Of a DNA stretch of 64,000 nt, positions 42,331-51,678 are shown one piece after another. Source of the DNA: Bacteroidales bacterium (GTDB taxonomy: Bacteria > Bacteroidota > Bacteroidia > Bacteroidales > F082); NCBI GenBank assembly GCA_017549805.1, contig JAFYNJ010000010.1:1-64000 (forward strand). The letters are read 5' to 3'. The stretch's first letter is position 1, and each line of letters starts with the position of its first letter. Below the pieces are notes generated by a model. The model did no database searches. It was not told the origin of the DNA and was given only the letters and a program-made list of their open reading frames with translations. The position numbers were made by a program, and so were the translations under genes.

Positions 42331-43371
42331 ATGGAAGTGAAAAAAACGACACGAGCTTGGTTGCCGACCCTGATCATCCTATTGATCGGGGTGCTGCTTT
42401 TCGTGCTGAATCTGGTGGTGGGCAGCGTCACCATCCCGTTGAGCGATTTCTGGGATGCCGTCTTCGGACAGGGTGACGAGACCTTCCGCACCATCATCGT
42501 CGAATACCGTCTGCCGCAGGCTATCACGGCCTTGTTTGCCGGTATCGGGCTTTCTGTCTCGGGCCTGTTGATGCAGACCCTCTTCCGCAACCCCTTGGCC
42601 GATCCTTCCATCTTGGGTATCTCCAGCGGCGCCAGCCTCGGCGTGGCCGTCGTGGTGCTGCTGACAGGCCATCTCAGCGGCATGGCTGTCAGCACCATGC
42701 CGGGATGGTCCACCATAGGCGTGACCATCGCGGCATTTGCCGGCGCCTTCCTGGTATTGCTGCTCATCCTGGCCTTGAGTTCACGGCTAAAGAGCATGGT
42801 GAGCTTGATTTTGGTCGGCATCATGATCGCTTACATCGCCGGTTCCGTCACCGATGTGCTGAAGTTCTTCAGCCAGAAAGAAGACGTCCACACCTTCGTG
42901 ATATGGGGCTTCGGTAGCTTCTCCAACGTCGGGAAGTCGCAGCTGCTCTACCTCGCCGTCACCATCAGCATCGGCGCCATCATGGCGTTTCTGTTATCGA
43001 AATCGCTGAATCTCTTGCTTTTAGGCGACCGCTATGCCGAGAACCTTGGACTCAACATACGGCGTTCCAGCCTGCTGACCATCTTGGTCTCGGGCTTCCT
43101 GATGGCCGTCATCACCGCCTTCTGCGGACCCATCGCCTTCATCGGCTTGGCCGTACCACACTTGGCACGGTTCACCTACCACACCAGCAACCATTTCGTG
43201 CTGACGCCCGCCACAGCGGTCATCGGCATGGATCTGGCCCTGCTCTGCAACCTCATCGCACGGCTGCCCGGCTTCGATGGCAACCTGCCCATCAACTCCG
43301 TCACCGCCTTGATTGGCGCTCCCATTGTCATCTACGTCATCTTCCACCGTCAAAAAGTCCTGTCGAAATGA
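42331..43371 (+). CDS. FecCD-family ABC transporter permease
   Basis: The 346-residue protein from ATG 42331 (MEVKKTTRAW) has about ten membrane segments and FecCD motifs: FRTIIVEYRLPQAITALFAG, LLMQTLFRNPLADPSILGIS, GASLGVAVVVLLTG, and CGPIAFIGLAVPHLARF. It moves iron-siderophore, haem or cobalamin across the inner membrane. The ATG coincides with the expected transcription start. The longer ORF start at 42295 is rejected for that reason. Its stop overlaps the ATPase gene. No substrate-binding protein or TonB receptor gene is adjacent. Confidence 0.92.
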   Translation: MEVKKTTRAWLPTLIILLIGVLLFVLNLVVGSVTIPLSDFWDAVFGQGDETFRTIIVEYRLPQAITALFAGIGLSVSGLLMQTLFRNPLADPSILGISSGASLGVAVVVLLTGHLSGMAVSTMPGWSTIGVTIAAFAGAFLVLLLILALSSRLKSMVSLILVGIMIAYIAGSVTDVLKFFSQKEDVHTFVIWGFGSFSNVGKSQLLYLAVTISIGAIMAFLLSKSLNLLLLGDRYAENLGLNIRRSSLLTILVSGFLMAVITAFCGPIAFIGLAVPHLARFTYHTSNHFVLTPATAVIGMDLALLCNLIARLPGFDGNLPINSVTALIGAPIVIYVIFHRQKVLSK

Positions 43372-44093
43372 GAGAAGTGCTGAAAACCAACGGATTGAAG
43401 ATCGGCTACAAGGGCAACGCCTTGATGCCGGCCATCGATGTGACATTGCACGAAGGTGAGCATGTAGCCCTGATCGGTGCCAACGGCAGCGGCAAGACCA
43501 CGCTTTTCAAGACGCTGACAGGCAATCTGAAACCTATTGAAGGCACCATCGAACTTTGTGGCAAACCCCTGTCGGACTACACCCCCAACGAGCGCGCCAA
43601 GCTGTTCAGCCTCGTACTCACCGAGAAGCCCGACGACCTCTTCCTGAAGGTCTTCGACATCGTCGCCGCAGGCCGTTATCCCCACTCGGGACTCATGGCC
43701 AAGCTCCGCGACGAGGATTATGCAATGATTAAAGCAAAGCTTGAAATAGTCGGAGTTTATCATCTCATCGATAGGGATTTCGTTTCATTGAGTGATGGTG
43801 AAAAACAGAAGGTAATGATCGCCAAGGCATTGGTGCAAGACACGCCCATCATCTACATGGACGAGCCCACCGCCTTCTTGGATTATCCCAGCAAGGTGGA
43901 GCTGATGCACCTGATTGCCAAGTTCGCCAAAGAGGAAAACAAAACCATCCTTTACAGCTCACACGACTTGGAGCTAATCATGAAAAACAGCGAGAAATTG
44001 TGGGTGGTGGCGAAGGACAAGCCGTTACTTTCGGGCGAGTCCAACGACTTGAAGCATGATATAGAATCCTATCTGAACATCAAACAACAATGA
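43368..44093 (+). CDS. ABC transporter ATP-binding protein (FecE type)
   Basis: The 241-residue protein has Walker A GANGSGKTTLFKTLTG, signature LSDGEKQKVMIAKAL, Walker B IIYMDEPTAFLDYPSK and the H-loop TILYSSHDLEL. It powers the permease encoded just upstream, to which it is joined by an ATGA overlap. The next gene, an amidohydrolase, is joined the same way (44090-44093). Confidence 0.93.
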   Translation: MREVLKTNGLKIGYKGNALMPAIDVTLHEGEHVALIGANGSGKTTLFKTLTGNLKPIEGTIELCGKPLSDYTPNERAKLFSLVLTEKPDDLFLKVFDIVAAGRYPHSGLMAKLRDEDYAMIKAKLEIVGVYHLIDRDFVSLSDGEKQKVMIAKALVQDTPIIYMDEPTAFLDYPSKVELMHLIAKFAKEENKTILYSSHDLELIMKNSEKLWVVAKDKPLLSGESNDLKHDIESYLNIKQQ

Positions 44094-45706
44094 AAAGAAC
44101 GCTTATTTATACACTGTTTTACGCCATAATCATGTCCTCCTGCACCCATAAAACCCCAGTGGACCTTATCGTCCACAACGCCAAGATTTACACTGTTGAT
44201 GCCGGCTTCAGCACGGCTGAGGCATTTGCCGTGAAAGACGGCCAATTCGTCGCCGTGGGCAATGAAAAAGAAATCATGGTCCAATACGATGCCAAAGAGG
44301 TTATCGATGCTCAAGGCCTAGCTATTTATCCCGGCTTCATGGACGGCCATAGCCACTTTACCGGTTATGGCGAGAACCTCGTCCGCTGGGCCGATCTCAA
44401 GGGCTGTCTTTCCTACGATGAGGTCATTGAGCGACTCAAGGTGCACGACAGCCTCTACCCTTCAGAATGGCTGTTGGGACGCGGCTGGGACCAGAACCTG
44501 TGGACACCTGCCGAGTTCCCCGACAACGCGAAACTCGCTGAGGTGTTCCCCAACAAAAAGGTGCTCCTCACCCGCGTGGATGGACACGCTGTGTTGGTCT
44601 CGAAAGAAGTGTTGGAATTGGCAGGCATCGACCCGAACTATAAGATGGATGGCGGCATGGCCCTCGTCAAGGACGGACGCTGCACTGGCGTTTTGCTCGA
44701 CAACACCGCCGATGTGGCCAAGGCATTGGTGCCACCCATGGGTCGCGAACAGCGCATCCAAGCCTTTCTCAAAGCACAGGAAAACTGCCTAAATGTCGGT
44801 CTGACCAGCGTCACCGATGCTGGATTGGACATTGAAACCATCGATTTAATTGACAGTCTGCAACAAGATGGTTTACTGAATATTCATGTCAATGCCATGG
44901 TCAATCCCGACGACGAAACCATGGACCATTTCATGAAGCAAGGTGCGATTGACAAAGAGCAACTCACCGTCCGCAGCGTGAAGATCTATGCCGACGGTGC
45001 CTTAGGAAGTCGTGGTGCCAAACTGTTGGAGCCATACAGCGATGCTCCCGAGACCAGCGGCTTGATCTTGGAAAGCGATGAGTTCTACCGTCATGTCTGC
45101 CAAAAGGCATACGACGCCGGCTATCAGGTCTGCTGTCATGCCATCGGCGACGGCGGTGTCCATCACATCCTCGACATTTACTCGGAGTTCCTGAAAGGCC
45201 AAAACGACCTCCGTTGGCGCATCGAGCACTCACAAGTGGTTGCGGAAGACGATTTCAATAGATACGGCCAATATTCCGTCATCCCTTCCATCCAAACCAC
45301 GCACTGCACCTCCGACATGGATTGGGCTAACGAACGGCTGGGGTCAGAACGCATCAAAAATGCCTACGCCTACCAGCATTTGCTGCAACAAAACGGCTGG
45401 GTGATCAACGGCACCGACTTCCCCATCGAGGACATCAGTCCGATTTACACCTTCTATGCCGCCGTGGCACGCAAACACTTGGATGGCACGCCCACCGAAG
45501 GTTTCCAGATGGAAAACGCCCTCACCCGAGAGCAGGCCTTGCGTTCCATCACGATATGGGTGGCCAAAGGCTGTTTTCTCGAAAACCGCAAAGGCAGCAT
45601 CGAAGTCGGCAAGGACGCCGATTTCGTCATCCTCGACAGGGACATCATGACGGTTGACGAACAGGAGATCCCTGCCACAAAGACAATCCAAACCCATTTG
45701 AATTAG
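44090..45706 (+). CDS. YtcJ-like amidohydrolase (lipoprotein)
   Basis: This 538-residue protein has an N-terminal lipobox (IIMSSCTHK), so it is probably anchored in the periplasm or outer membrane. The amidohydrolase fold follows: VDLIVHNAKIYTVDAGFSTA, metal ligands in YPGFMDGHSHFTGYG, QVCCHAIGDGGVHHI, RWRIEHSQVV, NGTDFPIED, and the end VGKDADFVILDRDI. YtcJ/AepA relatives hydrolyse amides of unknown substrates. Coupling to the ABC importer suggests that its product or substrate is imported, but no test of that is visible. Confidence 0.88.
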   Translation: MKRTLIYTLFYAIIMSSCTHKTPVDLIVHNAKIYTVDAGFSTAEAFAVKDGQFVAVGNEKEIMVQYDAKEVIDAQGLAIYPGFMDGHSHFTGYGENLVRWADLKGCLSYDEVIERLKVHDSLYPSEWLLGRGWDQNLWTPAEFPDNAKLAEVFPNKKVLLTRVDGHAVLVSKEVLELAGIDPNYKMDGGMALVKDGRCTGVLLDNTADVAKALVPPMGREQRIQAFLKAQENCLNVGLTSVTDAGLDIETIDLIDSLQQDGLLNIHVNAMVNPDDETMDHFMKQGAIDKEQLTVRSVKIYADGALGSRGAKLLEPYSDAPETSGLILESDEFYRHVCQKAYDAGYQVCCHAIGDGGVHHILDIYSEFLKGQNDLRWRIEHSQVVAEDDFNRYGQYSVIPSIQTTHCTSDMDWANERLGSERIKNAYAYQHLLQQNGWVINGTDFPIEDISPIYTFYAAVARKHLDGTPTEGFQMENALTREQALRSITIWVAKGCFLENRKGSIEVGKDADFVILDRDIMTVDEQEIPATKTIQTHLN

Positions 45707-45738
45707 TTCAAAATCGCTTTCATTATTTCTTTTTTTAG

Positions 45739-45766
45739 TATCTTTGAAGCGACAAATCGCTTCAAA
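45739..45766 (+). promoter_or_regulatory. Promoter with 9-bp dyad overlapping the start codon
   Basis: TATCTTTG lies at 45739-45746. A perfect inverted repeat TTTGAAGCG (45743-45751) and CGCTTCAAA (45758-45766), 6-nt loop, spans from the -7 element to the A of the ATG. It could be an operator or an mRNA hairpin blocking translation. Confidence 0.6.
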
Positions 45767-48183
45767 TGAGATCTTTAAAAATGGTTTTAATAGGGTTTAC
45801 GGCCGTTTTTGGCTTGTTTCTTGGTGCGACAGCTCATCCTGTTGACCAAGAGACAGCCAAAGCCATTGCCGTAAAGTTTATGAAAACCAGCGATTTGGAA
45901 ACCGTCGCCTGCTATCGGACCGAGCAAGGTGCTAATGCTCTTTATGTCTTCAACACAGCGAACGGTTATGTCATCGTGTCCGCCGACGATTGCGAAACGC
46001 CCATTATTGGCTATTCCCATGAAGGTCGTCTCAATCTGAACGACATTCCCGTTCAAATGGAGGGATATCTCCAAGATTTCACAACAAGGATCCAATACGG
46101 CATCGAAAACCATGTCGTTGCTGATGAAATCACGGAAAGGCAATGGGAATTGGTAAAGGCCACCGGACGGCTCAACGGCAACAAGAACGCCAAAGCGGTG
46201 GAGCCTTTGGTCACCACCCGATGGAGCCAGGGATGCCTCTACAACAGCCTCTGCCCCGCTCTCGAAAGCCAACCCTGCGGCCATGCCAACGTAGGCTGCT
46301 TAGCGATAGCCATGGGGCAAATCATGAACTATTGGAAGCATCCTCAGGTTGGTATGGGTTCCCATTTCTATTCCTCAAGCTATGGAATGCTCTCAGCCGA
46401 TTTCGGCCACACCGCCTACCATTGGGACAACATGCCCGAAACATTGACCGATACGTCGAGCGACACTGAGGTTGAGGCTGTAGCTACCCTATTGTATCAT
46501 TGCGGTGTCTCGATTAACATGTACTACACCAACAACGGTTCTGTAGCCTATTTCGCCGATGTTCCTGATGCCCTGATCCACTATTTCAAATACGCAAAGG
46601 ATATTTACCGCGAAGAGTCAGACGGCGACAACGCCGCTTGGCTGGCAAAACTGAAGGCATCGCTCGACGCACGTCAACCCGTTGTCTATACCGGCAGTGG
46701 AAATGACAACCACGCCTTCGTCTGTGACGGATACGACAGCAATGACATGCTTCACTTCAATTGGGGCTGGGGTGGCAATGGCGACGGCTATTTTGCCCTA
46801 GGCAACCTGAATCCTTTAGGAAACAACTTCAACTCGGGAAACGCTGCCGTCTTCAACATTGCTCCCAACAACGACACATACCACATTATCACCAAGTCCC
46901 ATCCATTGATGGGAGGTGCTGTCAACGGACATGGCGACTATCACATAGGCGACTCCTGTATCCTAACTGCAGTACCCGCAGAAAACAGCGAATTCCTTTA
47001 CTGGAAAATTGATGGCGCCATCGTGAATGACAGCATCAACTATTCTTTCATTGTGGAAAACGACATTGAACTGGAGGCCAACTTCACCTTCCAACCCGCC
47101 CAACATATTACGGCAAACTACGCTCCGGATGCCAACGACCCGAGTGCTCCCCTTGTGAGTCTGTCGTGGGAAAACCATGACGACGAACCATGGCCGCTCC
47201 TCAAACAATTTGAGGTTCAAGGAGAAACCGGCGGCATGGCAACCGATGGCGAATACATTTACGTCTCTTACGCTGCATGGAACGATACCCCATGCATGAT
47301 TGAGAAATTCACCATGGACGGAGATCCAGTGGAGACGATCAATCTGAGTGACCTCCCCGATGTGCTTTGCCTTGCTTACGATGGATCCTGGTTTTATTGC
47401 AACAGCCTGAATTCCCATGATCCGACTTCGGTTTTATTCCGTATAGACCTTGAAAACAAAACAGTGTTAGATAGTGTCAATATGGGCAAATGGTTCGGAG
47501 AGTTGACTTACGATCCTGAATATGATGGCTTTTGGCTTGGCCAAAATTATAACATGTTCCTTTATAGCCGGCAAGGCCAAAGCGTCAAAGCCAGTCCCTC
47601 AACATACCCTTTTTTTCTCAACGGTTCGGGATATTATACTGCAAAAGACGGCAATCCACACCTATTGCTGTCAATAGCACCAGGGGTGTACGATTACGAT
47701 ATTAACAACAATTACATCAACAGCCGCCCTCTACTCCGTTTAGACGATGAGGGTAATGATGCCCTGGGAACTTGCACCGGAAACTATAACGGAAAAGACG
47801 CCTTGTTTCTCATGGTTGGAGAAACCGTTCGCATCTATGAAATCAACAGTTGGCTAGCACAAATCATAGGCTATCGCCTATATCGTTCCGACAGTGAAGG
47901 AAACAGCATAATGCTCGTCAATGAAGTTGGAGGGGCCTTCTATCTCGACTCAACATGGAACGACCTCGACAACGGCATATACCGTTACGGCATCAGTTCG
48001 GTCTATGCGAACGGCACCGAGTCGGAGATCTTATGGTCCGATCCCATCACAAAGAGCAATCATTGTCTCGAAGAAAACCTTGAGTCCGAAGATCCAAACG
48101 TACAAAAGATCTTCGAGAACGGCCAGATTGTCATCATAAAAGACGGGAAGCGGTACAACATCAAAGGACAAGAAATCAAATAA
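45766..48183 (+). CDS. C10 family (streptopain-like) peptidase, copy 1
   Basis: The 805-residue secreted protein starts with a signal peptide (VLIGFTAVFGLFLGATA). A propeptide follows (VDQETAKAIAVKFM to about residue 130). The C10 protease domain has WSQGCLYNSLCP, CGHANVGCLAIAMGQIMNYW (catalytic Cys178), and NHAFVCDGYDSNDMLHFNWG (catalytic His). C-terminal beta-strand repeats (TDGEYIYVSYAAW and others) end in a tail VQKIFENGQIVIIKDGKRYN that may be a secretion signal of the type IX kind. It resembles PrtT and other Bacteroidota C10 proteases. Copy 2 starts 11 nt downstream and shares the signal, propeptide and tail. Confidence 0.88.
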   Translation: MRSLKMVLIGFTAVFGLFLGATAHPVDQETAKAIAVKFMKTSDLETVACYRTEQGANALYVFNTANGYVIVSADDCETPIIGYSHEGRLNLNDIPVQMEGYLQDFTTRIQYGIENHVVADEITERQWELVKATGRLNGNKNAKAVEPLVTTRWSQGCLYNSLCPALESQPCGHANVGCLAIAMGQIMNYWKHPQVGMGSHFYSSSYGMLSADFGHTAYHWDNMPETLTDTSSDTEVEAVATLLYHCGVSINMYYTNNGSVAYFADVPDALIHYFKYAKDIYREESDGDNAAWLAKLKASLDARQPVVYTGSGNDNHAFVCDGYDSNDMLHFNWGWGGNGDGYFALGNLNPLGNNFNSGNAAVFNIAPNNDTYHIITKSHPLMGGAVNGHGDYHIGDSCILTAVPAENSEFLYWKIDGAIVNDSINYSFIVENDIELEANFTFQPAQHITANYAPDANDPSAPLVSLSWENHDDEPWPLLKQFEVQGETGGMATDGEYIYVSYAAWNDTPCMIEKFTMDGDPVETINLSDLPDVLCLAYDGSWFYCNSLNSHDPTSVLFRIDLENKTVLDSVNMGKWFGELTYDPEYDGFWLGQNYNMFLYSRQGQSVKASPSTYPFFLNGSGYYTAKDGNPHLLLSIAPGVYDYDINNNYINSRPLLRLDDEGNDALGTCTGNYNGKDALFLMVGETVRIYEINSWLAQIIGYRLYRSDSEGNSIMLVNEVGGAFYLDSTWNDLDNGIYRYGISSVYANGTESEILWSDPITKSNHCLEENLESEDPNVQKIFENGQIVIIKDGKRYNIKGQEIK

Positions 48184-48193
48184 ACGAAGCATT

Positions 48194-50632
48194 ATGAAGA
48201 GAATCATCATCCTATATGCAGTTGTTTTCGGCTTGTTTCTTGGTGCGGCAGCTCATCCTGTTGACCAAGAGACAGCCAAAGCCATTGCCGTCAGGTTTAT
48301 GGGCACCAATGACCTGGAGCTTTCAGTCACCTATCGTACGGCAAATGGCGATGTTGCCCTCTATATCTTCAACTCAAGGAATGGTTTCGTCATCGTGTCA
48401 GCCGACGATTGCGAAACGCCCATCATCGGCTACTCCCTTGAAGGCCGTTTCAATCCGAACGACATTCCCGTTCAAATGGAGGGATATCTCCATGATTTCA
48501 CAGCAAGGATCCAATATGGCATCGAAAACCGTTTAACTGCAGACGAACTCACAGCGAGGCAGTGGGAACTGGTAAAAAGCACGGGACGGCTCAACGACAG
48601 AAAGAGCCCAAAAACCGTGGCACCGCTCATTACCGCCCAATGGAACCAAGGATGTCTTTACAACAACCTCTGCCCTGCCATGGATGGTGCCCCTTGCGGC
48701 CATGCCAAAGCAGGTTGCGTGGCGGTAGCCATGGGAATGATCATGCAATATTGGAAGTATCCGAGCCATGGCTGGGGATCGCATTCCTATTACAGTGGCG
48801 ACACCGAGATCTCTGCCGATTTTGGCAACACCTTCTACGATTGGGAACATATATCCGATTCACTTAACGACGACTCCAGCGATGCTGAAATCGAGGCTGT
48901 GGCTACCCTGTTGTACCATTGCGGCGTCTCGGTTAATATGCAATATGGCGCCAACAGTTCGGACACCGACTCAGGGATCGTTCCCAGTTCCTTGATACAG
49001 TATTTCAGGTATTCAAAGCATCTTCACAGGGAAAAGCAGAGCAGCTATAGCAACGAAGCATGGTTGTCGCTTTTGAAGCAATGTCTCGACCTACAGCGCC
49101 CCGTGTTCTATTCAGGATTTGACGATGCTGGCGGTCACGCCTTTGTATGCGACGGCTACGATGGCAACGACCTGCTGCATTTCAACTGGGGATGGGGTGG
49201 CTCTGGCAATGGCTTTTTTGCCTTAGGCAACTTGAACCCTCTTGGGAACGACTTCAACAGGAAGAACTATGCCATCCTCGACATCGATTCGTTTTATGAG
49301 CCTTGGGTGGTTTCGGCATCTGTCGATCCTCCCATGTCGGGCACCGTTGAAGGTGTAGGTGAATTCCATTTCGGCGAAACCTGCACGCTTACTGCCACAC
49401 CCGCCGAAGGCTATGAGTTTTATTGTTGGAAAAAGAAAGGGAATGTCAGTTCATACGACACTTCCATTTCCTTTGAAGTGAGATCTGACATCGATTATTA
49501 CGAGGCTGTTTTCAGACGCCTACCCGTGATTGAAATCACAGCGTGTTACGCTTCCGATGCGAACAACACAGGCGATACTTGCGTGAGCCTTTCGTGGCTT
49601 CATGAAGACCCAGAATGGACGCTTCTGAAACAGTTCGAAATCCATCAGACCGAACAAGGTGGCGTGGCAACCGATGGAGAATACATCTATACTTCCAGTC
49701 TTCATTGGAGTGTTTTTACCCAATGTATGTTTGAGAAATACACCATGGAAGGCGAATTTGTAGAAGGTTTCAACCTTGACGCATCTGTATACACTTCCAA
49801 CATAACCTACGATGGGGAATACTTCTATTGCAGCGCTTCGGGTAATTACAACAAGTTGTATCGTATTGACCTTGTCAACAAAACAATCGTTGATATTACC
49901 GAATTGAAAGACATTCGATTCAGGGCGTGCGCATTCGATTCCATCCATGATGGCTTATGGATTGCCGATATGGGCAATAACCGATTCGTATTCACCAACC
50001 GTCAAGGAGAAATGATCTCCAGCGGCCCCATCATTTACCAGTATGATGTAGCCGGAATAGGTTATATCACTGCCAAAGACGGATCTCAGCACTTGCTGAT
50101 CACATACGGAGGTCATGTTTATGACCATAATGTCACCATCAACAGCAACACCATCATCAAACGTTCTTTGTTGAACTATGCCATCGCTGGGTATTCTTCC
50201 AGTCTTTATGCAGGAGCCTCCATTGGAAAATACGAAGGAAAAGACGCCTTGTATATCAACAACGGAGCCTCTGTGCAAATATATGAAATCAAGAATAGGT
50301 TGGCAGAAATCACAAGTTATCGCCTCTACCGTGCCAGTGAAGACGGTGACACCCTCATCGTTGCAGAAGGATTGGGCGGCGTTTCCTACACTGATAACAC
50401 ATGGCCCAATGCCAGTGCCGGTGTTTACCGTTACGGCATCAGCTCGATATTCGCCAACGGTGTTGAGTCAGAAATAATATGGTCCAACCCCATCATCAAA
50501 AAGTCGGGATATGGCGTCAATGAAATAGAGAATCCAGTGAATCCGAGTGTCCAGAAGATTTTCGAGAACGGCCAGATTGTCATCATCAAGGACGGGAAGC
50601 GATACAACATCAAAGGGCAGGAAATCAAATAA
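48194..50632 (+). CDS. C10 family (streptopain-like) peptidase, copy 2
   Basis: This 812-residue paralogue sits directly after copy 1, in the same operon. It has a signal (MKRIIILYAVVFGLFLGAAA), propeptide, and C10 core with WNQGCLYNNLCP, CGHAKAGCVAVAMGMIMQYW (catalytic Cys) and GGHAFVCDGYDGNDLLHFNW. The same C-terminal 27-residue tail VQKIFENGQIVIIKDGKRYN follows. The two proteins are most alike at both ends and in the active site, and diverge in the C-terminal beta domain, as expected for a tandem duplication with new binding specificity. A bidirectional terminator follows at 50635-50666. Confidence 0.88.
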   Translation: MKRIIILYAVVFGLFLGAAAHPVDQETAKAIAVRFMGTNDLELSVTYRTANGDVALYIFNSRNGFVIVSADDCETPIIGYSLEGRFNPNDIPVQMEGYLHDFTARIQYGIENRLTADELTARQWELVKSTGRLNDRKSPKTVAPLITAQWNQGCLYNNLCPAMDGAPCGHAKAGCVAVAMGMIMQYWKYPSHGWGSHSYYSGDTEISADFGNTFYDWEHISDSLNDDSSDAEIEAVATLLYHCGVSVNMQYGANSSDTDSGIVPSSLIQYFRYSKHLHREKQSSYSNEAWLSLLKQCLDLQRPVFYSGFDDAGGHAFVCDGYDGNDLLHFNWGWGGSGNGFFALGNLNPLGNDFNRKNYAILDIDSFYEPWVVSASVDPPMSGTVEGVGEFHFGETCTLTATPAEGYEFYCWKKKGNVSSYDTSISFEVRSDIDYYEAVFRRLPVIEITACYASDANNTGDTCVSLSWLHEDPEWTLLKQFEIHQTEQGGVATDGEYIYTSSLHWSVFTQCMFEKYTMEGEFVEGFNLDASVYTSNITYDGEYFYCSASGNYNKLYRIDLVNKTIVDITELKDIRFRACAFDSIHDGLWIADMGNNRFVFTNRQGEMISSGPIIYQYDVAGIGYITAKDGSQHLLITYGGHVYDHNVTINSNTIIKRSLLNYAIAGYSSSLYAGASIGKYEGKDALYINNGASVQIYEIKNRLAEITSYRLYRASEDGDTLIVAEGLGGVSYTDNTWPNASAGVYRYGISSIFANGVESEIIWSNPIIKKSGYGVNEIENPVNPSVQKIFENGQIVIIKDGKRYNIKGQEIK

Positions 50633-50634
50633 AA

Positions 50635-50666
50635 AATCAGGGCTGCCAAAAATGACAGCCCTGATT
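50635..50666. terminator. Bidirectional rho-independent terminator
   Basis: An 11-bp perfect inverted repeat (AATCAGGGCTG and CAGCCCTGATT) with a 10-nt loop and A/T runs on both sides. It ends the C10 operon on the plus strand and the tRNA transcript on the minus strand. Confidence 0.75.
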
Positions 50667-50668
50667 TG

Positions 50669-50740
50669 TAGCCCATAGCGGATTCGAACCGCTGTTTTCA
50701 GAATGAGGGTCTGATGACCTAGCCCCTAGTCGAATGGGCC
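50669..50740 (-). tRNA. tRNA-Glu (anticodon CTC), unusual C33
   Basis: The minus strand folds as a full cloverleaf of 72 nt: acceptor GGCCCAT/ATGGGCT, D stem GACT/GGTC, anticodon stem TCAGA/TCTGA, T arm AGCGG-TTCGAAT-CCGCT and discriminator A. No CCA is encoded. The loop CCCTCAT puts CTC at 34-36, giving Glu. Position 33, almost always U, is C. The first acceptor pair is G-U. Confidence 0.8.
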
Positions 50741-50746
50741 AATAAA

Positions 50747-50770
50747 AAAGGTTCTTTTTGCGGAACCTTT
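50747..50770 (-). terminator. Hairpin between the two tRNA genes
   Basis: An 8-bp stem (AAAGGTTC and GAACCTTT) is followed on the minus strand by a T-run, so it may end tRNA-Arg transcription before tRNA-Glu. Confidence 0.55.
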
Positions 50771-50771
50771 G

Positions 50772-50845
50772 TGAACTAGGCGGGAGTCGAACCCACAACC
50801 GCCTGATCCGTAGTCAGGGACTCTATCCAATTGAGCTACTAGTCC
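50772..50845 (-). tRNA. tRNA-Arg (anticodon ACG)
   Basis: A 74-nt cloverleaf on the minus strand: acceptor GGACTAG/CTAGTTC, D stem GCTC/GAGT, anticodon stem CCTGA/TCAGG with loop CTACGGA (ACG at 34-36), T arm GTGGG-TTCGACT-CCCGC. All standard loop bases are present. No CCA is encoded. Confidence 0.92.
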
Positions 50846-50915
50846 ATTGCCTTTCGACGCTGCAAAATTACATCTTTTTTAATAACCTGCAAGGGATTTT
50901 TTCATTTTTTTTCTT

Positions 50916-51677
50916 CTACCGAGCTTTCCGATGTTCCATCCCCATGTCATAGAGCTCGTCGAGATGCTTCTTCAGCCTACGAGCCATCGGTCGGAAAGTG
51001 TAATAGGTGATGGTGGCTGAAATAGGAGCACCCACCAGGGGTACCACCTTCCCCACCCCCTTGGCAAAGCCTTCCTTTGTCATGTTGACGCCGATCCATT
51101 GGGCAATCTTCACCGCATAATGCGCGATGACCGTCTCAGAAATCTTCGCGCCGGCGTGCTTTGAAGCCTGTGTCATCATCTTGGAAACAGCCTCGACAGC
51201 CATCTTGTTGCCCATCATCACACCGACAAAGAGGGTCATGATGTTAAGCGACTCATCATCCAGCTGATTCTGCACATTGGTCAACGACGGCCATCCGTAA
51301 AGGTAGATCAGCTTCTGCATCAGCGAGAGGATATGGCCATAGAACTGCGTCAGATCGGCTGGAATGGTGCCCGCCATCCACCAACCGCCAGGGAGACCCA
51401 TCAAAGCTGAGGTGCCACACACCATGGTGAGATGATAGCTGATACACTGGTTGGCCAACTTGTCGATTTCTTTCTTGGTCAGCACACCCAACGGACCTTC
51501 TTCAAGGGCTGTCATCACCTCCATCGGAGTGCAAAACTTGGACAATTCCTTGTTGAGGAACTCTTCGCGGTTCACCTTCACAAAAGGCAACTGTAAGCTG
51601 GTTGACAGCACTTTGCCCCACACGGAGACGCTCTTCTCTGTGGGTACAGGCTTTGATTTGTTGTTGTTCACTTCCAT
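50916..51677 (-). CDS. EcsC family protein
   Basis: The protein has about 253 residues from ATG 51677. Other in-frame ATGs at 51689 and 51710 lie within the end of rarA, so the start is uncertain. It has EcsC-family segments: VCGTSALMGLPGGWWMAGTI, the middle FYGHILSLMQKLIYLYGWPS, and the basic end FRPMARRLKKHLDELYDMGM. Hydrophobic helices suggest a peripheral or membrane association. The function is unknown, though EcsC relatives affect secretion. It follows rarA on the same strand. Confidence 0.75.
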   Translation of the reverse strand: MEVNNNKSKPVPTEKSVSVWGKVLSTSLQLPFVKVNREEFLNKELSKFCTPMEVMTALEEGPLGVLTKKEIDKLANQCISYHLTMVCGTSALMGLPGGWWMAGTIPADLTQFYGHILSLMQKLIYLYGWPSLTNVQNQLDDESLNIMTLFVGVMMGNKMAVEAVSKMMTQASKHAGAKISETVIAHYAVKIAQWIGVNMTKEGFAKGVGKVVPLVGAPISATITYYTFRPMARRLKKHLDELYDMGMEHRKAR

Positions 51678-51678
51678 C

